Shown here: in pieces, positions 28,637-35,733 of the stretch
How the letters are laid out: every line of letters begins with the position of its first letter
How positions within the stretch are numbered: the first letter of the stretch is position 1
Assembly: GCA_012295225.1 (NCBI GenBank)
Contig: WMKK01000008.1
Span: 558,001 to 622,000, forward strand
Direction: 5' to 3'
DNA: 64,000 nt
Source of the DNA: Ostreococcus mediterraneus
Lineage: Eukaryota > Chlorophyta > Mamiellophyceae > Mamiellales > Bathycoccaceae
Notes under the pieces: generated by a model
Seen by the model: only the letters and a program-made list of their open reading frames with translations
What the model was told of the DNA's origin: nothing
The model's database searches: none
Program-made: the position numbers and the translations under genes

Positions 28637-28640
28637 AAAA
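28637..28640 (-). terminator. RNA polymerase III T-run terminator
   Basis: On the minus strand a TTTT run lies 6 nt beyond the end of the 5'-half segment of the permuted tRNA gene. Such a run is the usual pol III stop. Further T-runs follow below 28620. Confidence 0.6.
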
Positions 28641-28646
28641 TACGTA

Positions 28647-28742
28647 TTCAAGTCCAACGCCTTAACCAACTCGGCCAAAGTACCTCGCGCCGAATCGCGG
28701 TACCTACAGGATTCGAACCTGTGCGGGCATTGCCCATTGGAT
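28647..28742 (-). tRNA. Circularly permuted tRNA-Ser (anticodon UGA)
   Basis: Read on the minus strand, the 3' half of the tRNA (28742 down to 28698) comes before the 5' half (28684 down to 28647), with 13 nt between (28697-28685). The 3' half gives A38, TCCAA, a variable arm GGGC-AAT-GCCC, the T arm ACAGG-TTCGAAT-CCTGT, acceptor strand AGGTACC and discriminator G. The 5' half gives acceptor GGTACTT, A-box TGGCCGAGTTGG, and TTGGA with CTTGAA. Joined at 37/38 these make seven acceptor pairs (one T-G), a 3-bp D stem, anticodon stem TTGGA/TCCAA and loop CTTGAAA with anticodon TGA. The long variable arm and G73 fit eukaryotic tRNA-Ser. Mature length is 83 nt without CCA. The B box lies upstream of the A box. 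Confidence 0.92.
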
Positions 28743-29032
28743 GGCATGCGTCGCGATGCGCATCGCGTGCGGTGCGCGCATGGCGATCATCGCCGTTATC
28801 ACGCGTTCGTGCGGTGCGCGCATCGCAAACGCCATCGCATCGCGGTCGTCGCGGTCGTCGCGCGCGGCGTCGTCGTCGCGCATTTTTCATCGATCTTCGG
28901 TCGTTCTCGGCTCGGCTTTGGTGTCGTTTTCTTCGCACGTCGCGTAGGGAAGGTTGGGTTCGGGATCGTGGAGCGTCGTTGACCCGCGCGGTCGAGTCGA
29001 TCGATACCGACGGCACACGTTGCCGCACCGCG

Positions 29033-29419
29033 ATGGCGTCCACGGCGGCGGCGGCGCGGACGACGGAGGTGACGTGGGATGATCAGCAGCGCATCTGCGC
29101 GTTTTCGCGCATGAACGCGCGCGCGCACGAGCTCGCGGCGGAGCTCAAGGCGACGGAAAAACGCGTGGAGGATTACGAGGAGGCGAGCGCGGAGCTCGTG
29201 GTGAACGACGAGGACGACGTGAGCTTTCTCTTGGGCGAGTGTTTCGTGAAGATGGATAACGAGAACGCGGAGACGCGATTAGAGAAGCTTATTCAGGTGG
29301 AAAAGGGCAAGTTGGAGGCGTTGAAGGTGGAGCGGAAGGCGCTCGCGGATGGCATGAGCGAGTTGAAAAAGGTACGTTTTGCGAACGCGTTTGTGAACGA
29401 CGACGACGACGACGACTGA
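29033..29419 (+). CDS. PFDN4: Prefoldin subunit 4
   Basis: A 128-residue beta-type prefoldin subunit, the normal length for subunit 4. The N-terminal helix (WDDQQRICAFSRMNARAHEL), the central beta-hairpin region (DDVSFLLGECFVKMDNENAE) and the C-terminal helix (RLEKLIQVEKGKLEALKVER) match the family. Prefoldin captures nascent actin and tubulin and hands them to the TRiC/CCT chaperonin in the cytosol. The acidic tail (FVNDDDDDD) is slightly unusual. The ATG at 29033 is chosen because the open frame upstream reads through the permuted tRNA region and lacks protein character. Confidence 0.92.
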   Translation: MASTAAAARTTEVTWDDQQRICAFSRMNARAHELAAELKATEKRVEDYEEASAELVVNDEDDVSFLLGECFVKMDNENAETRLEKLIQVEKGKLEALKVERKALADGMSELKKVRFANAFVNDDDDDD

Positions 29420-29570
29420 CGCATGATGGTTTAATAGAAATTGTACGACAGGTTAGGGAACTCGATCAACTTAGAAGAGTAATAAGGATGCGTAGTACTG
29501 TAGCGTCGTGTCGCCAAAGACATAGTGGCCCACAGTTTGAGTTGACTTTCTTTTAAAGAATAGAATCTAA

Positions 29571-30194
29571 TTAATTATATGTTTCGCACGACGCCTTGCA
29601 CTCGGCAGGCATGTGCGACAAGCACGTGATGAACTTTTCACGATTCTCGGCATTCGTGGGTGGAAACGCGCGATCACACGCGCCCGTGAATGCGTCTTGA
29701 CACGCCGAGCGGCACGCGAACGCGCGCGCGTCGTCATCCTTGGCGCACTTGGTTTGACAGAACTGCTCATCCCCAAACTCCGCGCACACGTCCACGCACT
29801 TTAAACCTTTCGGATTACGTCCGTTCACGCAATCGTCCACTACTCTTCCATTGGTTGTCGTCGCGAACCCGTATTTCTGAATTCGTTTTTTAAAATTTTT
29901 CGTTCGATAATCAATCAATGACAAAAATCTTACCTCGCCGTACGCCTTGCGCGTATTCTGATCAATCACCCCGCTCGCTTTCCACTTGTTCTTCTTTTGC
30001 CACTTCTTTACCGCGGCTGACGTGGCGTCATCGAACGTCCCCGTCGTGCTGGTGGAGGTGGTCGTCGTCGCCGGCGTCGAGTAGCCAGCCTTGGCGAGCC
30101 AGCGTTGCAAGCAGTGCACGTCCCCGCCCGTGGTCCCGACGCGCACGTCGCGCGGGAAATGACAAAAATCATCCTTAGTGGGGTGCGTGTGCAT
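29571..30194 (-). CDS. Peptidoglycan-binding-like (PG_binding_1) protein with cysteine-rich tail; contains one intron
   Basis: Exons 29934-30194 and 29571-29876; intron 29877-29933 (57 nt, GTAAGA...TTCAG, very AT-rich). Because the intron is a multiple of three without stops, an unspliced frame of 207 residues also exists; the spliced protein has 188. Residues about 15-85 form a PG_binding_1 domain (GDVHCLQRWLAKAGY, GTFDDATSAAVKKWQKKN, GVIDQNTRKAYGE). The C-terminal half has about ten cysteines (CVDVCAEFG, CQTKCAKD, CRSACQDAF, ECKASC) and resembles a small disulfide-rich or CHCH-like fold. The PG_binding fold is also found in plant plastid proteins. Location and ligand are unknown; no clear signal peptide is seen, so the N-terminus may be incomplete. 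Confidence 0.8.
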   Translation of the reverse strand: MHTHPTKDDFCHFPRDVRVGTTGGDVHCLQRWLAKAGYSTPATTTTSTSTTGTFDDATSAAVKKWQKKNKWKASGVIDQNTRKAYGEVRFLSLIDYRTKNFKKRIQKYGFATTTNGRVVDDCVNGRNPKGLKCVDVCAEFGDEQFCQTKCAKDDDARAFACRSACQDAFTGACDRAFPPTNAENREKFITCLSHMPAECKASCETYN

Positions 30195-30262
30195 GTCGTC
30201 GCGCGCAGGTGTGCGTGGAGATTTATGAGGACGGTGAAACAGTTATTACAACTTGTGGATAA

Positions 30263-33094
30263 TCACGACGAAACTCTATCTTTTTTGGTCTTTTTGCGTC
30301 GACCGGCGACGCCACCGGCAATGGCGCCAGCCACAGCCGCGGGTAATGCGACGTCAGCATCACCTGGTTTACGCTTCTTAGTATGCGCACCACTACCGCG
30401 ACCAGCACTGCCCGCGCGACTACTATTCATCGCTAACATGTTCACCGCCGAAACCGAACGCTCGACGTTTAATCGAGCGTTCTTCGCCTTTAATAGCGCT
30501 TCGCCGCCGCCTCGGCTCGGGAACTTGGCGCTTCCAATCAATGAGTGACGGTGTGATCCTAGAGGTATGGCGAGCATGCGATCGAGTTCGGCGCGAAATT
30601 TGCGTTCATTCTTCGCCGCTTCGTTCTTCGCGCTCTGTTCTTCGTGGTACTCTTGTAAATCGTCGTCGGATTCAGATTCAGAGAGAATAATCCCGAGCTC
30701 TTCGGCGTTCGTCCGTCGCCACTCCTTGTCAGCCTTGCTTTTCTTCTTCGTGTGCGCCAAGCGGTCAATCTTACGCGCCACGGCGAGGCGGCGACTGGCT
30801 TCGATTAAAGTCTCTTCCGCAATTGGAAACGCGTCGAGCGGCCCGTCGCGGTTGAGCGATTTCAGCAACGCGTAGTATTGCGCGCGCTCCTTGGGCGTCA
30901 CGAGCGACACCGCCGCACCGAGCTGATCGGCACGACCGGTGCGTCCACTGCGGTGGATGTACGTATCGGCGCTGCGAGGAATTTGGTAGTGAATGACCAA
31001 TTCCACGCCCTTGACATCCAAACCTCGAGCGGCGACGTCGGTGGCGACGAGCACCGAATGCTTGCCATTCTTCAGCGCGCTTTTGAATCGATCGAGCCCT
31101 TTCAAGCGCATGCGCTGCTGCATGCCCGCATGCAAACCCTCAACGGGGACGTTTAAGATTTTCAATAGCGCCACGACGCGACGTAGACACGAAATCGCGT
31201 TTACGAAGACGATGGTCATCCCGGGATGCGCCGACAACAGATAGTACAACAATGAGTCGCGGTCCTCCTCCGTGCACTCGAGCGCGCTCTCCGCAATTGA
31301 TGCCGCTACTGCGCCTCCTTTGCGTTCCTTCGTCGTCAAATCCACGAGCTTGACCTTGGAGTAAAATGGTACGCACTCCATTAACGATTCCAAAGAGCCG
31401 CTTTGGGCTACGGCGGCGCCAGACTTCTTCACAGCCGCCGGCGGTTTGCCTTTGCGCAACTTTCGTCGAACGCTGTCGGGCACGGTGAGCGTAGCACTAA
31501 ACACAAATGTTTGCCGGTCGAGCATTTGCGACGGACGTAGCGCCAAGGCTTTCTCGCGTTCGGCATCCTCGGCATGAAACACCGCGTCGTCTACGACTTC
31601 GTCTTCCTCCTCCTTGCCGAGCGCCTCCGACGACTTTTTGCCGCTGCGCTGTTTCACCTTTGGCGGTTGCGGGATGTTTTCGATGATGCTCGTTAACTCA
31701 CGGAAATGTCCGCGCTCAACCATGCGATCGGCTTCGTCGAGCACGAAAAACGACAGCGCGCCGAGTTCGGTCAAATGCGGGTGCCCGCTCTGCATGGTGT
31801 CCCACAATCGTCCAGGCGTGGCTACGATTACCGCCGGCTTGCGATTCAACAAACGCTCCTGCTTTTCTTTGGACATGCCACCGACTACAGGGCAGACGTC
31901 TATTTTGGTGTACACGGCGACGGCGCGCGTCATGGCGCACACTTGGAGCGCCAGTTCGCGCGTCGGCGCGACGATGAGCGCTCGAAGCGCATCCGGGACT
32001 ACTTCTCGAGGAACGCGCGTATTCTTCTCCTCATCGTCATCATCTTTATCTTCGTCATCATCATCAGGTAAACCGATGCCCTGGGACAACAATCGGTGTA
32101 AAATGGGCAACGCAAACGCTAAAGTTTTACCGCTCCCTGTTTGCGCGGCACCGATGACGTCGCATCGTCCCTTCATCGCCGGAGGAAGACATTCGCGCTG
32201 AATCGGCGACGGCGTGGTAAACCCTGCGTCTTGGATCGCGCGCAACAACAATGGGTGCAAATCAAACTCAAACCACGCGCTGACGTCGCAACCACTGTTC
32301 ACGTCGACGCCTTGAACGACTCGACCGCCAGAAGAAGAAGAAGGCGCGCTTTTCCGCGTAATCTTTTCCCAGTCTTCTTCTACATCCAATGCCGCATCTT
32401 CAATGAGTTCTTCATCATGCTTTGACGCAGCAGGTTTCTCTTTGTTCTTCTCAGCAGCTTTTTGCTTCTTCTTGCGAACCGCTTGCGTCGATTTCGGCTT
32501 GGCGCCGTCGGCGTCTTTGGTATTCTTTGTCTCCTCCTTTGCGACCGCGTGAACCTTCTTAGCCACGACACCATCGCCGTCCCCGCCAACACTCTCCCCA
32601 TTCTTCTTGGCGAACTTCTTTGCTTCAATCTTCGCCTTCCAACGAAGCTTACGCTTCATAATTCGTGCCTCTTTCCCGCTTAAACCATCCAACGCGTCTT
32701 CGTCTAACGCGTTCAACGTGCTCGGCGCTTTTGCGGCTCCTTTCCCCTTCGCGCCCGCCTTTGTCCCCGCATCCTTTGCCGGTTTATCCATCGCAACGAA
32801 ATCCCCTCCAAAGATTTTAATTTTCTCTTTTGGCTTCGCCCCTACCGCCGTCGTCGTCCCAGAGTCACTGCGCGTCGCCGCGGCTACCGCCGCCTTGGCT
32901 GAGCTCGCGTCCAACACTTCAAGCGACATGAATCCTTCCTCGCTCGCGCCAAGCATGAGCGCGTTCGTGTTGACATTGACGCCTGTCCAGCCATCATCTG
33001 TGGTCATCCACCCATCGACGTCGTCGTCGTCGTCGTCGTCGTCGACGTGGGGTTTCTTTTTCGTGCGCTTTTTCGTGGCGGCGGCTGGCGCCAT
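30263..33094 (-). CDS. DDX24: DEAD-box RNA helicase, DDX24/Mak5 type
   Basis: A 943-residue nucleolar helicase. The ATG at 33094 is used; the frame above starts with GTG. All motifs are present: Q-motif region (TPSPIQRECLPPAM), motif I AQTGSGKT, Ia PTRELALQ, Ib TPGRLWD, II DEAD in FFVLDEADRMVERGHF, III SAT, IV region IVFVNAISCLRRVV, V ATDVAARGLD and VI HRSGRTGR. The phrase DEADRMVE(R/K)GHF and the acidic/lysine-rich 260-residue N-terminal extension are typical of Mak5/DDX24 (plant RH13), which acts in 60S ribosomal subunit assembly. A charged insert sits between the two RecA lobes. The C-terminus is Lys/Arg-rich. Next to it is IPI3, another 60S factor. Confidence 0.93.
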   Translation of the reverse strand: MAPAAATKKRTKKKPHVDDDDDDDDVDGWMTTDDGWTGVNVNTNALMLGASEEGFMSLEVLDASSAKAAVAAATRSDSGTTTAVGAKPKEKIKIFGGDFVAMDKPAKDAGTKAGAKGKGAAKAPSTLNALDEDALDGLSGKEARIMKRKLRWKAKIEAKKFAKKNGESVGGDGDGVVAKKVHAVAKEETKNTKDADGAKPKSTQAVRKKKQKAAEKNKEKPAASKHDEELIEDAALDVEEDWEKITRKSAPSSSSGGRVVQGVDVNSGCDVSAWFEFDLHPLLLRAIQDAGFTTPSPIQRECLPPAMKGRCDVIGAAQTGSGKTLAFALPILHRLLSQGIGLPDDDDEDKDDDDEEKNTRVPREVVPDALRALIVAPTRELALQVCAMTRAVAVYTKIDVCPVVGGMSKEKQERLLNRKPAVIVATPGRLWDTMQSGHPHLTELGALSFFVLDEADRMVERGHFRELTSIIENIPQPPKVKQRSGKKSSEALGKEEEDEVVDDAVFHAEDAEREKALALRPSQMLDRQTFVFSATLTVPDSVRRKLRKGKPPAAVKKSGAAVAQSGSLESLMECVPFYSKVKLVDLTTKERKGGAVAASIAESALECTEEDRDSLLYYLLSAHPGMTIVFVNAISCLRRVVALLKILNVPVEGLHAGMQQRMRLKGLDRFKSALKNGKHSVLVATDVAARGLDVKGVELVIHYQIPRSADTYIHRSGRTGRADQLGAAVSLVTPKERAQYYALLKSLNRDGPLDAFPIAEETLIEASRRLAVARKIDRLAHTKKKSKADKEWRRTNAEELGIILSESESDDDLQEYHEEQSAKNEAAKNERKFRAELDRMLAIPLGSHRHSLIGSAKFPSRGGGEALLKAKNARLNVERSVSAVNMLAMNSSRAGSAGRGSGAHTKKRKPGDADVALPAAVAGAIAGGVAGRRKKTKKDRVSS

Positions 33095-33288
33095 GGTTTC
33101 CGTCTTTCTCGCGCGTGACCTGCGCGCGTTCGTCGCGTGTGCGTTCGTGCGCGCGCGCGACGGGTCACGGAGATGCACGCGCGCGTAGCCGTGCGCCGCG
33201 ACGGTGTCGTTTGCGTCGACGCGCGAGGGCGTTTGTGTGGAGTTGAGTTCGCTGAGCGCGTTATGTTACACGTCTACTACGCGCGTCG

Positions 33289-34761
33289 CTACGCGTCGCT
33301 ATCGACGAGCTGGCGATCGACAAGTTGTTTAAGTTCGAGGTATAGCGTTTTCCACTGTTCGACGTCGGCGTTGGCTTTGGCGGCATCGGCGAGGGCGTGA
33401 TTGAGCCGCGCGCGGATGTCGGCGGTTTCCGCGGCATCTGGGACGGCGGCAGTCGAAACGTCGCCGTCGCCGGCGTCTTCATCGACGCGCATCTCGCGCC
33501 GCTGACGCTTTGCGCTCGAACTAGAGCGAATGACCACATTCGGGCCTTGCCACGGTTTCACACCGCTTCTATCTCCAGCACCGATGAGAAATTTGCTAAA
33601 TATCGGCGGAGGCGTCGGCTTGCTCCGAGTCTTCTCCGCGCCCGCGTCGCCTCGACCTTGACCACTGTATCGCGAACGCGGGACGAGTACGGTGGCGCAA
33701 ATCGATGCCTTGGGGTGACGTAAAATATGCAGCGTCTGTCGCGACGCGGCGTCCCATATGCGCGCCGTACCGTCTTCGCTGGCGGTTATGACGGCGGCGC
33801 CGTCTCTCGTGCATTCCACGCTCACCAACGCCTTGGCGTGTCCCTCTAATGCCACAATTCCATCGCGCGCGTCCGCGCCGCCGTCCAAACTCGCACCGAT
33901 AGACGGCGCAGCGTTGAGTGGAATTTCAAACACCCGACCGTCGACGCCGCCGGCGTATAACGTCGCCTCGCACGCGTCTAACGCCACGCACGTGAGCGCC
34001 GTCGGCAGCCGACATTCGCGGAGCACCACCCCACTCGCCAAACTATAAATCTTACACGTTCGATCGCCACTGCAAGACACGATGGTGACGTCTCCACCAA
34101 CACCACGCAAACCTCCGAGCGCTAATCCACGCACGCCGAGCGCGTGTTCGGTCCAACTTCTCCACGCGCTCGCGCCTCCACCTCCTCCGCTCGCGCCTCC
34201 TTCTTCATCAAACAGCGTGCTCAGCCGCCACGCGTGCACCGCCCCGTCTTCACCGCCGGTGACAATTACACCACCACACGCGCTAAACTTCACGCAGGAT
34301 ACCGCTTTGAAATGCGCCTTCCATCGCGCGAGTAACCGCCCAGTTTTCGCGTCCCACGCCGCGCACGCGCCGCTCGCGCTCCCCGCGCACGCGTACGCCC
34401 CGTCCCCCGACGTCGCGATCGCGCTCGGTCGCTCCGAAAGCACAGATGAGTTCTCCAACGATTCTTTTGTCAAATCGTGCGCGTCGAGCGCGCGTTTATC
34501 GACGCTGAGCGTTAATAACTTTGTGTCCCCGAGCGCAGCGACGCCGCCGGCGGCGCCTCGGGACGAACGCGTGTACGACTTGACGTGCGCGCCCGTGCGC
34601 ACGTCGTACGCCACGAGCGCCGCGTCGGGGGCTTGGGATTGTAAGATGATGACATCGTCGAGCGCGGTGGACGCCGACGTGGACGAGGTCGGCGGCATGG
34701 TTGCGTAGCGTCGACGCGCCGCCGAGTGAAGCGTCAAACGTCGGCGGGCGCGTCGAAACAT
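33289..34761 (-). CDS. IPI3: WD40 protein IPI3/WDR18 (Rix1 complex, 60S biogenesis)
   Basis: A 490-residue beta-propeller protein. WD repeats include HFKAVSCVKFSACGGVIVTG, GEDGAVHAWRL, IVSCSGDRTCKIYSLASG, CEATLYAGGVDGRVFEIPL and LVSVECTRDGAAVITASEDG, ending GTARIWDAAS. The R-T-C-K-I-(Y/W) repeat followed by LYAGG-DG is characteristic of IPI3/WDR18 (plant RID3), which joins Rix1 and Ipi1 on pre-60S particles. A C-terminal coiled coil (ADAAKANADVEQWKTLYLEL) also fits WDR18. Two in-frame ATGs are possible: 34761, or 34698 just before MPPTSS, which removes a 21-residue basic stretch. The shorter form may be the real one. Confidence 0.87.
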   Translation of the reverse strand: MFRRARRRLTLHSAARRRYATMPPTSSTSASTALDDVIILQSQAPDAALVAYDVRTGAHVKSYTRSSRGAAGGVAALGDTKLLTLSVDKRALDAHDLTKESLENSSVLSERPSAIATSGDGAYACAGSASGACAAWDAKTGRLLARWKAHFKAVSCVKFSACGGVIVTGGEDGAVHAWRLSTLFDEEGGASGGGGGASAWRSWTEHALGVRGLALGGLRGVGGDVTIVSCSGDRTCKIYSLASGVVLRECRLPTALTCVALDACEATLYAGGVDGRVFEIPLNAAPSIGASLDGGADARDGIVALEGHAKALVSVECTRDGAAVITASEDGTARIWDAASRQTLHILRHPKASICATVLVPRSRYSGQGRGDAGAEKTRSKPTPPPIFSKFLIGAGDRSGVKPWQGPNVVIRSSSSAKRQRREMRVDEDAGDGDVSTAAVPDAAETADIRARLNHALADAAKANADVEQWKTLYLELKQLVDRQLVDSDA

Positions 34762-34906
34762 TCCCGACGCAAAAGATGCAATGATAACATTACATTACAC
34801 CAGTACTGACATGCTTACCGGTACGCGTGCGTGTGTGTACTACAATTTAGCTATGAGATGCGTCGAGACGCGCGTCTCCAATCCGTGTCCGCGAAGTCGA
34901 GCGACG

Positions 34907-35593
34907 TTAAAGCGCGCGCGCGCTCGATGACGTCGCTGTCGACCGCGACGCCTCCGCCCTCGACCATCTCGCGTACTCCTGTATCAAACTCCTCTCAATG
35001 GACCCTTGTAAATTCGCCAACACCGTATCGTTAATCCCATTCACGACGATATCCAATCCAGGGTTCATCGCTACGAATTCATTGACGTCGGCGTCCAACG
35101 TAAGCGTCACGTCTCCATTCACCCGTCCATTTCTCGGCGGTCGCAGCGCACCTTCCATGGTCAACACCACTTTATTCTCTAAATCCATCTCTCGCGGCAT
35201 GCCTACGAATTCTAAGCGCTTGCATCCAATGTATAATCCTTCTGGTTTCGGCGTCAACGTGAGCGTCGAGTACACCGTCACCTTGGCGCCGAGAAACTCA
35301 AACGGGAGCAGCTGCACGCGCCACGTGACGTCATCGAGCTTTTGCCGGCGCTTGGCGTCGGGAAACGTCACGTTGATGATGCGTTCGCCGTCGGAAATGT
35401 ACGACGCGAACGTGAACTCGCGGTGTTCGTCGTTGAGGGGCATGCGCAGGGACTTTCGGCTCTGCCATCGTCGGCGAACGTCGGCGGTCGTGTTCACCGC
35501 GGTACGGCTGCGCGACGAGGACGAGGACGACAGTGAGGCGGTGAATTCGCGCGGGATGCGCGCGAGGGCGTGGCGCGCGGCGTACGACGCCAT
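34907..35593 (-). CDS. DUF1997 family protein
   Basis: A 228-residue protein. An N-terminal segment rich in Ala, Arg and Ser (about 40 residues) suits plastid or mitochondrial import. The body follows DUF1997, a START-like fold family shared by cyanobacteria and plastids: LNDEHREFTFASYISDGERI, VTWRVQLLPFEFLGAKVTVY, GLYIGCKRLEF and a long strand DVTLTLDADVNEFVAMNPGL. A C-terminal helix (ANLQGSIERSLIQEYARWSR) completes the domain. Function of the family is not defined. Plastid location is inferred from the family distribution. Confidence 0.8.
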   Translation of the reverse strand: MASYAARHALARIPREFTASLSSSSSSRSRTAVNTTADVRRRWQSRKSLRMPLNDEHREFTFASYISDGERIINVTFPDAKRRQKLDDVTWRVQLLPFEFLGAKVTVYSTLTLTPKPEGLYIGCKRLEFVGMPREMDLENKVVLTMEGALRPPRNGRVNGDVTLTLDADVNEFVAMNPGLDIVVNGINDTVLANLQGSIERSLIQEYARWSRAEASRSTATSSSARAL

Positions 35594-35733
35594 GTGTGCG
35601 AGCGGCGTTGTGAAGGGACGAGGCGCGCGAGTGGATAAAGCTTTCGTCTACGAGCGTCGTACGATGACGTTGAATGAATTGAATTGAATGACTTCCATTC
35701 GATGACAAAGGGTGGTGAGACGAAGAAGCAACG

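Noticed and set aside
28571-29032. N-terminal extension of prefoldin 4 upstream of 29033
   Set aside because: It would translate the permuted tRNA region and Arg/Ser noise. Prefoldin 4 is normally about 128 residues.
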